Below, one piece after another: positions 1 to 5,710 of a stretch of 9,810 nucleotides of DNA; within the stretch, counting starts at the first letter, position 1; the number at the start of each line of letters is the position of its first letter. This DNA comes from Rubrobacter_F sp035642415. Its GTDB lineage: Bacteria; Actinomycetota; Rubrobacteria; Rubrobacterales; Rubrobacteraceae. The position numbers and the translations under genes were made by a program. The notes under the pieces were generated by a model. The model made no database searches and had not been told where the DNA came from. It was given only the letters and a program-made list of their open reading frames with translations. Location: contig DASQSI010000246.1 in NCBI GenBank assembly GCA_035642415.1, positions 1 to 9,810 of the forward strand. Direction: 5' to 3'.

Positions 1-31
1 GCTATAGGGAGCAGAGAGAGCAAACCTTCCG

Positions 32-72
32 AAAAGAGGCGGGGCATTCCCGGCCACCCCGGCTCTTTTTTT
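32..72. terminator. Bidirectional rho-independent terminator
   Basis: Bases 32-43 (AAAAGAG, then G, then CGGG and one more G at 44) pair with 57-69 (CCCCG, G, CTCTTTT), giving about 12 base pairs with a single G/G mismatch around a 12-nt loop. A run of seven T (66-72) follows on the plus strand, and the matching A run makes it usable from the minus strand too. It would stop minus-strand readthrough from the gene ending at 235, and plus-strand transcription entering from before base 1. Confidence 0.75.
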
Positions 73-95
73 ATATATCCAGAGCAGTCCTCGTT

Positions 96-151
96 GAGTT
101 TCCGAGAATTTCGACCACCGGAAGCTGGGTTTCCGGGAATAGGCCTTCTCG
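96..151. repeat. Nested palindromic repeat, copy A
   Basis: The outer arms CCGAGAA (103-109) and TTCTCGG (145-151) enclose inner arms CCGGAA and TTCCGG near 118-136, so the segment can fold as a two-tier hairpin. Bases 100-136 match 666-699 almost exactly, apart from a 3-nt gap. The left edge GAGTTTCCGAGAA also recurs at 9621 and, with one change, at 8879. This is a dispersed repeat of the replicon and not coding sequence. Confidence 0.7.
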
Positions 152-166
152 GTAGTTGAATGAATA

Positions 167-199
167 AGGGCCGGAGCCCCGCAGGAGAAGCCCGGCCCT
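167..199 (-). terminator. Terminator of the muconolactone-isomerase-like gene
   Basis: AGGGCCGG (167-174) pairs with CCGGCCCT (192-199), an 8-bp GC-rich stem. Read on the minus strand it is followed by TTATTCATT, a weak U-rich tract. It lies 36 bp downstream of the stop codon of the minus-strand gene at 235, which fits a transcription terminator. Confidence 0.6.
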
Positions 200-234
200 A
201 CTGGAAAATCTTCGGCCAGCGTGCTCTCTCTGCT

Positions 235-567
235 TTAGCGCGCTCGCTCCTGGATCCCCGGCTCTATTGCCCGGGCCCGCTCTAACAAAGCGCCGATAGT
301 TATCAAAGGCTTTACCTCAGCCTTTACTATTGGGAAGTAAGGTAGGCTAGCTAGTAGCTGGTCTACCTCCTCAGGTGAGTCGGCATCAATCACGAAGACG
401 CTAACCCTAGCACCGGCATAGCCACCTCCGTGAATCTTTCCTTCTTGTTCCCATTGAGCGAGTTGCTCTAGGCTGGGGACGACCATTTGGGCGGCTACCT
501 GCCCAATTTGCTCTGGTGGCAGCCCTGCTCCGATATCAGAGGCGTCTATAGTGACCAGAAACCGCAT
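235..567 (-). CDS. Muconolactone delta-isomerase-like small protein
   Basis: The predicted protein has 110 residues, close to the ~90-100 usual for muconolactone isomerases. It starts MRFLVTID and contains a segment of the type YAGARVSVFVIDADS followed by EEVDQLLASLPYFP and VEVKPL-like residues. These match the ferredoxin-like fold of that family, where a conserved SLP-x-FP stretch precedes a final strand. Family members isomerise muconolactone in the beta-ketoadipate pathway, but no other pathway gene is present, so a different substrate is likely and the call is at family level. An ATG at 600 in the same frame would add 11 residues. I prefer 567 because GGAGGAG (574-580 on the complement) lies 6 nt upstream and the family homology begins there. 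The gene stands alone, between two copies of a ~35-bp repeat and followed by terminators. Confidence 0.72.
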   Translation of the reverse strand: MRFLVTIDASDIGAGLPPEQIGQVAAQMVVPSLEQLAQWEQEGKIHGGGYAGARVSVFVIDADSPEEVDQLLASLPYFPIVKAEVKPLITIGALLERARAIEPGIQERAR

Positions 568-665
568 ACTGCTCTCCTCCTTTCCTAACTCCCGCTTCAT
601 ACAGGAGGCGGGCTAAGCTTTTCCACCGCTAAGCATGATGCCATCCACCGCAGCTAGCCGCGAAC

Positions 666-699
666 TTCCGAGAATGACCACCGGAAGCTGGGTTTCCGG
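666..699. repeat. Palindromic repeat, copy B (truncated)
   Basis: Bases 666-699 repeat 100-136 with a 3-nt deletion. They keep the inner hairpin CCGGAAGCTGGGTTTCCGG but have lost the outer right arm TTCTCGG. The copy ends exactly where the AIM24 remnant begins to read as family sequence (700). The repeat edge is therefore probably a recombination or insertion breakpoint. Confidence 0.7.
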
Positions 700-930
700 C
701 TTCATGGATACGGGAATGTGTTCGAGCTGGCCCTCCAACAGGGAGAACAGATCGACATCGAACCCGGCGGCTGGATCTACAAAGACCAGAGCGTGCAGAT
801 GCAGACGATTGCGCAGAGGCTCTCCACAGGTTTCTTTGCTAGTGCCGGCCAGCTGTTCTGGAACCGGTTTACAGGGCCGGGACGAGTAGCCCTACAGTCA
901 ATGTACCTGCACATGCCCACGAGCACATAG
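700..930 (+). pseudogene. AIM24-family protein remnant, 5' truncated
   Basis: In the frame of bases 700-930 the translation reads LHGYGNVFELALQQGEQIDI, then EPGGWIYKDQSV, and later RFTGPGRVALQSMYLHMPT. This is the pattern of AIM24/TIGR00266 proteins: a GE-x-I-x-EPG turn, a mid-domain GxxFxxRFTGPGRV strand pair and a following QS-x-Y. Those proteins are usually over 200 residues; here only about 76 codons remain. There is no N-terminal part, no convincing start (a GTG at 718 lies inside the domain) and no ribosome-binding site. The reading begins at the edge of repeat copy B. The frame ends in TAG at 928-930 shortly after the conserved segment, so the C-terminus may also be lost. The biochemical role of AIM24 proteins in bacteria is poorly defined. 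I read it as a dead fragment left by rearrangement. Confidence 0.7.
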
Positions 931-986
931 CCTTCTCTGGAACCCGGCAGTCGGGCTAAAGAATGTTTTAGCTTGGCTCGGGGGCT

Positions 987-1065
987 GGAAGTGGGGCGCC
1001 TGCGGCGCCAACCCTTCCGCGACGATTGCCCTGGTCCTAATCTGGTACTGGTGCAGGCGCCCCAC
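987..1065. repeat. GC-rich alternative hairpin element
   Basis: Two mutually exclusive structures are visible. Locally, GGAAG (987-991), GG and GGCGCC (995-1000) pair around a TGC loop with GGCGCC (1004-1009), CC and CTTCC (1014-1018). Alternatively, GTGGGGCGCCTGC (991-1003) pairs perfectly over 13 bp with GCAGGCGCCCCAC (1053-1065). Nothing coding is seen. It sits ~300 bp before the first iteron. It could be a regulatory RNA, a single-strand initiation site or a small insertion remnant; the sequence does not decide. Confidence 0.5.
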
Positions 1066-1366
1066 ATTAACCGCTACCCTCTACCGTCCTATACCTACAT
1101 TTCGTTCCCCACTCAGAGGCAATGCGATAGTAGCCGCATTTGAGATAGAGAGCCCCACCTCGATCTACTCCGTCTTATCGAGAATGTGCGACTTATCACT
1201 ATGCAGCCCAACCTCAACATCCCACTTTATCTCATTACTTCAGACGAGCTGTCAAGAATTAGTTAGCACTTACCCCTATTGAGCTATCATCGCTCGGTTG
1301 AGAGCTCTGGGAAGATCATCCCCAAAAGGCCTGGCTAGCAAAATGTACCACTGGTCGAGAGCCAGA
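1066..1366. other. Non-coding stretch upstream of the iterons
   Basis: About 300 bp without a convincing reading frame, homology or strong hairpin. The only note is a GCTAGCA heptamer at 1334-1340, the same half-site that makes up the palindromes flanking the par genes. It may belong to the replication-origin region. Confidence 0.4.
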
Positions 1367-1574
1367 TAGTGTACTGCCTAACAAAAACAAGCTTTGACAA
1401 TTTGCCAATCCGCAGGCAAGGGGTAGTGTACTCCCTGACAAATATAGAAAGAAGGGCCCGGCGGTTTTATAAGAAACTCCTGCAGAACTCGTAAAAACTA
1501 CACTGGTGCCAGTAGGGTACTCCCCAGCAAGAAATAGGGTACTCCCCAGCAAGAAATAGGGTACTCCCCGACAA
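1367..1574 (+). repeat. Five iterons of the presumed plasmid origin
   Basis: Five same-direction 18-mers are present. TAGTGTACTGCCTAACAA lies at 1367-1384 and TAGTGTACTCCCTGACAA at 1424-1441. TAGGGTACTCCCCAGCAA occurs twice, at 1513-1530 and 1535-1552. TAGGGTACTCCCCGACAA lies at 1557-1574. The last three are spaced exactly 22 bp, two helical turns, and share an AGAAA linker. The first two are more diverged and lie 57 and 89 bp apart. The array is in front of a RepA gene, the classical position of initiator-binding iterons. An inverted partial match (GGGAGTACA) at 3240-3248 lies after repA. Confidence 0.85.
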
Positions 1575-1593
1575 GCCAGGTCAGGCATTTTTC

Positions 1594-1615
1594 CTGCAAA
1601 AGCCTCCTTTTGCAG
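1594..1615. other. Hairpin between iterons and repA promoter
   Basis: CTGCAAAAG (1594-1602) and CTTTTGCAG (1607-1615) form a perfect 9-bp stem around the 4-nt loop CCTC. It separates the iteron array from the AT-rich tract. It could be a protein-binding palindrome of the origin or a transcript structure; there is no T run for a terminator. Confidence 0.55.
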
Positions 1616-1639
1616 CTCGGAAGATCACGCTTCCTGTTA

Positions 1640-1672
1640 TTGTTGTTTATATTGTTGTCTATATAAACAACA
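1640..1672 (+). promoter_or_regulatory. repA promoter, operator palindrome and AT-rich tract
   Basis: A tandem 12-mer TTGTTGTTTATA / TTGTTGTCTATA (1640-1663) is followed by TAAACAACA. Together they make a 12-bp inverted repeat (arms 1641-1652 and 1661-1672, 8-nt centre). A promoter fits within it: TTGTTG (1640-1645), 16-bp spacer, TATAAA (1662-1667), with a start near 1674. The AT-rich direct repeats next to iterons also resemble a DNA-unwinding element. The palindrome over the promoter suggests autorepression, probably by RepA dimers, although its arms do not resemble the iterons. Confidence 0.6.
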
Positions 1673-1691
1673 GGGAGGAAAGACGGGGGAG

Positions 1692-3200
1692 ATGTCCTCT
1701 CACACAACTCGCCTTCAGACCGAGGATACGCTCGTTAGAGCGGAATCGAACCTTGAGGAGTATCCGCTTTTTGCCGTCAAGACTCGCAATCGCCATGAGG
1801 ACCAGCTACTTTTTGAGCGCCACCGTCAGGGAGAAAGTGGGGCAAAGCTCGTGCAGCGCTGGGAGGTTGAGCCGCCAGCAAAGCTTGGGATGCCAGGGCC
1901 TTTTGACCAGGATGTCTATCTGGCAGTGCTTCAGCTCTTAGAGAGGCGAGGCGGCATGCCCCGCAACGGAGAACTTAACCTCTCCCTCTACGAACTGCGC
2001 GATATTCTCGGCTGGAGCAGCTCAGGCAACACCTATGAGAAGATCCGCCAGTCCCTAAGGCGTATTGCCAGTACCACGCTGACCTCTGAAAACGCCTTTT
2101 ATAGTAAGGCTGAGGAGAGGTTTCTCTCAGACACCTTCCAGATCTGGAGCGTCCATTTCAGCCGTACCAGACAGGGAAAAAGCACCCGCGAGCGGCACAC
2201 TCTGCGTTTCCACTCCATCTTCATCCGCAACTATATAGCCCAGTACCTTAAAGGGCTTGACTCAGGCTTTTACTGGAGCCTTCCCTCGCCGCTCTCCAAG
2301 CGGCTCTATCGCCTGATAGACCATCAGCGAGGTGGGGGACTCGAGTGGAAAACGGATATTTCCTCTCTTCGCCAGCAGGTACCCCTGCCCAACTATTCGT
2401 ACCCCTCACAGATCAAGCGGGTTTTGCAAACAGCCCATGAAGAGCTGCGGGAGCGGGGGTTTCTCTCAAGTGTCTCCTATGAGGGCCGGACGGGTGTTTC
2501 CTACCAAATCTCCCCCGAGTTTGCCAGTCGGCAGAAAGCGCGGGAGCTGTCAGGAGACCCCAGGGAGCTTTTTGCGATTGAGCGGCTCGTCTCAGAAGGC
2601 CTAAGAGGGGATGTGGCACGAGACTTAGTCGCCCGGCATGGCTCCAAGCGGTGCTTGCTCTATGCAGATGCACTTGATGTCCAACGCGGCATCCGCAGTC
2701 GTGCCGGTTGGCTAAGACGCGCCATAGAGGAAGGCTATGAGCTGCCCGACGCCCTGCCGTTGCCCTACGCGTCATCTAAAATCCCCTCTCCCCCACTTCC
2801 TGTAAGGAGTGACAAGGGAGTAACGCAATCGTTTGAAGACCCACCAGCTGTGTCTTATGCCCCATTGGCCGAAGATGAAGACCCTAAGCACCAAGAAGAG
2901 CCAACCTCTGAGTTTGCACTTGATTCGAAGGCTCTCAAGGCGTGGGAAATGGTGGTTCAGGACCTTATAGCGTTGCGGGGGGAGAAGAGCATTCCACCTT
3001 GGTTTACCGGCTTTCGAGGAGGCGAGCTTACAGGGAGCACGCTAACTGTGCTTGTTCCAAACAGCACCGCTGCTAATCACCTAAACGATCGGTTTGGCTC
3101 GGATCTTGTCAGCCTGTGGCGTGAGCGCGCTGGTGCTGAGGCCGTTCTACAGGTCACGATAAACCTTGAATCCGGGAAGCGCGCGGCATTGCCCGGGTAG
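1692..3200 (+). CDS. repA: RepA replication initiator with DnaA domain I-like C-terminus
   Basis: A 502-residue protein of the plasmid replication initiator RPA type (TrfA-related, two winged-helix domains). The first domain spans about residues 71-160 (start FDQDVYLAVLQLL, then LSLYELRDILGW). The second spans about 170-275 (FHSIFIRNYIAQYLKGLD, then LPSPLSKRLYRLIDH and LPNYSYPSQIKRVL). Residues ~280-410 are a variable linker. Residues 415-492 (AWEMVVQDLIAL, then PPWFTGFRGGEL, LTVLVPNSTAANHL) resemble the N-terminal domain of DnaA, which contacts the replicative helicase. RepA would bind the iterons, melt the AT-rich tract and bring in DnaB. ATG 1692 is used; GGGAGG (1673-1678) lies 13 nt upstream, while a G-rich stretch abuts the start, so spacing is not ideal. 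The iterons and operator immediately upstream support the role. The RPA call is firm; the DnaA-like tail is by eye. Confidence 0.87.
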   Translation: MSSHTTRLQTEDTLVRAESNLEEYPLFAVKTRNRHEDQLLFERHRQGESGAKLVQRWEVEPPAKLGMPGPFDQDVYLAVLQLLERRGGMPRNGELNLSLYELRDILGWSSSGNTYEKIRQSLRRIASTTLTSENAFYSKAEERFLSDTFQIWSVHFSRTRQGKSTRERHTLRFHSIFIRNYIAQYLKGLDSGFYWSLPSPLSKRLYRLIDHQRGGGLEWKTDISSLRQQVPLPNYSYPSQIKRVLQTAHEELRERGFLSSVSYEGRTGVSYQISPEFASRQKARELSGDPRELFAIERLVSEGLRGDVARDLVARHGSKRCLLYADALDVQRGIRSRAGWLRRAIEEGYELPDALPLPYASSKIPSPPLPVRSDKGVTQSFEDPPAVSYAPLAEDEDPKHQEEPTSEFALDSKALKAWEMVVQDLIALRGEKSIPPWFTGFRGGELTGSTLTVLVPNSTAANHLNDRFGSDLVSLWRERAGAEAVLQVTINLESGKRAALPG

Positions 3201-3390
3201 TTATAATACGCCTTTTCCGCGGTCTGCTCTTAGCCCCCTGGGAGTACAGGCCACGCCTACTGCACAAACTAAAGTCCGGAGCCTTCTGAAACCCTGGAGA
3301 ATCCTGTGCTGTAGTGCTAGCAATCTAGCAGTGATGCAATACATCATTGGTTGACTGTTGCTTTGCTACCATGCTATGTTGCAACATAGC
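3201..3390. promoter_or_regulatory. repA-parA intergenic region with parA promoter
   Basis: It holds, in order, an inverted partial iteron (GGGAGTACA, 3240-3248), a palindromic site at 3315-3330, and a promoter-like pair: TTGACT (3351-3356), 18-bp spacer, TATGTT (3375-3380) with an extended -10 TG at 3372-3373. The predicted transcription start is 3387-3391, on or just before the parA ATG at 3391. No Shine-Dalgarno is visible, so parA mRNA is probably leaderless. No obvious terminator follows repA. Confidence 0.5.
3315..3330. promoter_or_regulatory. Candidate parS/operator palindrome, left copy
   Basis: TGCTAG-CAAT-CTAGCA is a 6-bp inverted repeat around a 4-nt centre. A close relative with 7-bp arms stands at 4381-4398, on the other side of the par genes. 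The pair brackets parA and its partner, as centromere or operator sites of small partition systems do. Confidence 0.55.
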
Positions 3391-3394
3391 ATGG
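3369..3394. promoter_or_regulatory. 26-bp perfect palindrome over the parA -10 and start codon
   Basis: The half-site CCATGCTATGTTG (3369-3381) is followed directly by its exact reverse complement CAACATAGCATGG (3382-3394), with no spacer. It covers the predicted -10 hexamer (3375-3380), the likely transcription start and the ATG at 3391. A dimeric repressor bound here would block transcription. If the mRNA starts upstream of the palindrome, the hairpin would also bury the start codon. Confidence 0.75.
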
Positions 3395-4002
3395 CACAGA
3401 CGATCATTTCGCTAACAAGTTTTAAGGGTGGAGTAGGGAAAAGCACCCTGGCGGTAAATCTGGCAGGCGCTCTGGCGCTCAACGCCTCTGCGGTCCTTGT
3501 TGACGAGGACCCGCTGCAGTCATGCTATCAGTGGGCCCAGCAGAACGGCCGGTTACCGATGCCCGTTTTACTGCCACAAGAGGTCCCAACCGTTGATCTT
3601 GGTGTGTCAAAATATCTCCTGGTCGATACAGAAGGCCGCCCAAAGGTTGAGGACTTGTCAGAACTTATCCAATCCTCACGCTGGACGCTGATCCCCTGCG
3701 GCACGAGTGGCCTTGAGATTGACGGGACGCTTCGACTTATCGGTGCGTTGAGAAAAGCTGAGGCCAATCTTGCAAAGGTCAAGATCGTGATAACTAAGGC
3801 GCCACCAGTTGGGGCAGTTGGACATCAGGCGCGTGACGCACTGCGAGAAGCTGGAATCCCTGTTGCCAACTCCATTGTTCGCTCCTACGTTGCACACCAG
3901 AAGGCCGCAGAACTTGGGGTGCTGGTTAAGGACGTCCCTGATCCGCGCGCCGCCCGAGCATGGACAGATATTCTGGAACTGGCAATGGAGGTCGTGGTGT
4001 GA
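3391..4002 (+). CDS. parA: ParA-family partition ATPase (small, single domain)
   Basis: A 203-residue Walker-type partition ATPase. The deviant Walker A motif KGGVGKST is at residues 12-19, the A' motif LVDEDPLQS at 36-44 with Asp40 before Pro, and the Walker B-like strand YLLVDTEG at 75-82. There is no N-terminal helix-turn-helix, so it belongs to the short ParA class (type Ib, as in ParF/ParG-like systems), in which the DNA-binding partner regulates the operon. ATP-bound ParA coats the nucleoid and moves plasmids attached through the partner. I chose ATG 3391 because family homology starts there. A TTG at 3358 and an ATG at 3376 in frame would only add residues encoded by the palindrome. 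There is no Shine-Dalgarno before 3391. The next gene overlaps its stop codon, so the two are co-translated. Confidence 0.88.
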   Translation: MAQTIISLTSFKGGVGKSTLAVNLAGALALNASAVLVDEDPLQSCYQWAQQNGRLPMPVLLPQEVPTVDLGVSKYLLVDTEGRPKVEDLSELIQSSRWTLIPCGTSGLEIDGTLRLIGALRKAEANLAKVKIVITKAPPVGAVGHQARDALREAGIPVANSIVRSYVAHQKAAELGVLVKDVPDPRAARAWTDILELAMEVVV

Positions 4003-4361
4003 GCATGGCAAAAAGAGGTGGTCGCTTCAGCTACTTGAAAAGTACCGAGGAGGGTACACAGCCGAAGCTGCCTGCAGAAGAGCAGAGCGGGCAGGAAAAA
4101 AATTCCTTGCCTGGGCGCGAAGCTGCTCTAAATAAAACGGAGGCCAGTGCCAGTGGGAAAGAGCGGAGAGGCCGCACCTCTGGTTCAGAAGAGTTCACCA
4201 GCGTTCCCAAGGGCCAGGGCAGGATGAAACAGGAGCGCTCTCAACTGAATGTTCGTATCCCAACGACTCTTAAGCGGCAGGCATCGGCTAAAGCCGTGCT
4301 CGAGGGCCGAGAGATTGGCGAAGTCATCGAAGAGCTCCTCCGCGAGTACCTTAACCGGTAG
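3999..4361 (+). CDS. Ribbon-helix-helix partition/DNA-binding protein (ParG/ParB-like)
   Basis: A 120-residue basic protein. The first ~80 residues are hydrophilic and low in predicted structure, rich in Lys, Arg, Glu and Ser. The last 40 form a ribbon-helix-helix: strand SQLNVRIPTTL, helix KRQASAKAVLEG, turn, helix IGEVIEELLREYLN. A disordered N-terminus plus a C-terminal ribbon-helix-helix is the plan of ParG-type partners of short ParA proteins: the tail stimulates the ATPase and the fold binds the centromere and operator. GTG 3999 overlaps the parA stop as GTGA and lies 7 nt after GGAGG (3987-3991); ATG 4005 (118 residues) is the alternative at 13 nt. It probably binds the palindromes at 3315, 3369 or 4381. 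Confidence 0.78.
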   Translation: MSMAKRGGRFSYLKSTEEGTQPKLPAEEQSGQEKNSLPGREAALNKTEASASGKERRGRTSGSEEFTSVPKGQGRMKQERSQLNVRIPTTLKRQASAKAVLEGREIGEVIEELLREYLNR

Positions 4362-4380
4362 GGAACACTGTACTGCTTGG

Positions 4381-4398
4381 TTGCTAGCAGTCTAGCAA
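4381..4398. promoter_or_regulatory. Candidate parS/operator palindrome, right copy
   Basis: TTGCTAG-CAGT-CTAGCAA is a perfect 7-bp inverted repeat around 4 nt. It lies 19 bp after the partner gene stop and matches the site at 3315-3330 in 14 of the central 16 positions by eye. The same TGCTAGCA core is kept. Confidence 0.55.
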
Positions 4399-4727
4399 TG
4401 TTGAGCAGGAGGCAAGGCGCGGGGTAGAGGGCTATGAGTGGTTCTTTGGCATGGAGTAGTACTACATAGATATTTATAATACTACAGGATGGAATACTCT
4501 TCTCTTGTACTCTTCTCTTGTCTGCTTTTGTTTGTTGGTGTTGGTTTGCGCTTGTACTGGACGTATTATGCGAAAGTATGGTGCTAACGGAGGACCGGAG
4601 CTATGGGTACGCACATACGCTATTGGGCAACTCGAAAGCGGCCAACCTCCAGCAAGCCATCTGCGCCACCTTTACCTAGAATCGGCACAAGCATGCGTGG
4701 TTATGACCGCTTTCGAGTTGCTCGAGG
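4399..4727. other. AT-rich repeat region between par genes and transposase remnant
   Basis: It contains a GTAGTACTAC palindrome (4456-4465), two TACTACA heptamers 20 bp apart (4460, 4480), a TATAAT hexamer (4475-4480) and a perfect 13-bp tandem repeat TACTCTTCTCTTG at 4495-4507 and 4508-4520. No reading frame is convincing. The frame of the transposase is open from about 4521 to a TAG at 4677; a stretch GNSKAANLQQAICATF in it vaguely recalls a helix-turn-helix, perhaps a decayed transposase N-terminus. Confidence 0.4.
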
Positions 4728-5692
4728 GGCAAGCCGAAGAGGAGCCCTCGCGAGAAGGCCGAGATGCCCTTCAGGGCGAAGAAGCGCCACGAGATCTGGA
4801 CGGCCGACGTGCGCTACGTGCCCCATGCCATACCCGGCGTGGTAAACGCCTACGTCATCGCGGTCCTGGAGAACTACAGCCGCTGCATCCTCTCCAGCGC
4901 GGTCTCCCTCACACAGGACACCACCGCCTTCCTGCGCGTCTTCTACTCGGCGGTCGAAAGGCACGGGCCTCCGGAGAGGCTCGTCACCGACGGCGGGGGA
5001 TCTTCAAGGCCAACCAGGCTAAGGCCGTCTACCGCGCTCTGGGCATAGAGAAGGAGCAGATCGAGCGGCGAAAGCCGTACCAATCCTACATAGAGACCAC
5101 CTTCGGCATCCAGAAGAGGATGGCCGACTGGCACTTCAAAAAGGCCGAGACCTTCCCCGAACTCGTGGCAGTCCACGACGCCTGGCGGGAGGACTACAAC
5201 GCCCAGAGGCACTGGGCCCACGAAGGCAGGGAGGACGGCCGCCGCAGCCCGCAAGACGTCTTGGGCTTCTACACCGCCCTCTTGCGCCACCGCGAGGAGG
5301 ACCTGCGCCGCGCCTTCTTCTCCACGTGCTCCACCAGGGGCCTGGACCCCTTGGGGTACGTCAGGTTCCTCGACTGGAGGCTCTACGGCGAGGAGGCGCT
5401 GGCCCGGCGGGAGGCAGCCGTGTGGTTGCGGCCTGGGGGCCTGACCCTCGAGTACGGCGGCCAGACGCTCTCCTCCTACGGCGTGGAGCTCTCGCGGGAG
5501 ACCGGTAAGCCGACGGCGGTCGGGGACGCGAGGCTGTTCCAGACCTCCTATGTCCTGCCGCAACTCAGGCTCTTCGCGCTCTATGACTCCGAGTGGCTCA
5601 AGGCCATGAAGCTCGAAGGGTACGCGCCCCGACGTCCTACGGCACCGATGACCCTGCAGGAGGTGCTCTTCCCCTACCTCGACGCCCTGTAA
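4728..5692 (+). pseudogene. DDE transposase remnant (rve/IS481-like), frameshifted
   Basis: Retroviral-integrase-type transposase read in two frames. From about 4728 to 4997: a linker, then RHEIWTADVRYV with the first catalytic Asp, and ERLVTDGG with the second, 60 residues apart. After the G run at 4995-4999 the reading must slip back one base and continues GIFKANQAKAVYRALGI, then KPYQSYIETTFG with the catalytic Glu 34 residues after the second Asp. It runs on through a ~170-residue C-terminal extension to TAA at 5692. All three catalytic residues are kept. The N-terminal DNA-binding domain and a clear start are missing, and no terminal inverted repeats were found. The long open reading after the slip means either recent decay or -1 frameshifting on GGGGG. 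The block is visibly richer in G+C than repA or parA, which suggests separate acquisition. Confidence 0.75.
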
Positions 5693-5710
5693 CGGCCGCC
5701 GTCCAGGGTC

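Larger units (their letters stand above)
10..234. repeat. 13-bp perfect inverted repeat bounding a 225-bp segment
   Basis: AGCAGAGAGAGCA at 10-22 is the exact reverse complement of TGCTCTCTCTGCT at 222-234. The arms enclose the terminator, the palindromic repeat and the second hairpin, and the right arm touches the stop codon of the minus-strand gene at 235. A related imperfect sequence (CTCTCCTTCTGCTTT) lies near the right edge at about 9793-9807. It could be the ends of a small non-autonomous element or a by-product of the purine-rich composition. Confidence 0.5.

Noticed and set aside
1367..1574. Possible CRISPR-like array
   Set aside because: Repeats are 18 bp with 22-bp period and constant linkers, lie before a RepA gene and have no cas genes; iterons explain them.
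3166..3354. Small plus-strand frame between repA and parA
   Set aside because: Begins inside repA in another frame, has no homology, and covers the promoter and palindromic site.
4505..4727. Coding continuation upstream of the transposase giving a 395-residue protein
   Set aside because: That frame translates to low-complexity sequence until the frameshift; the family-like sequence upstream of the G run is in another frame.
4943..5563. Long minus-strand open frame (206 codons) opposite the transposase
   Set aside because: Low-complexity Val/Gly/Pro-rich translation typical of the antisense of a GC-rich gene; the plus strand carries clear DDE motifs.
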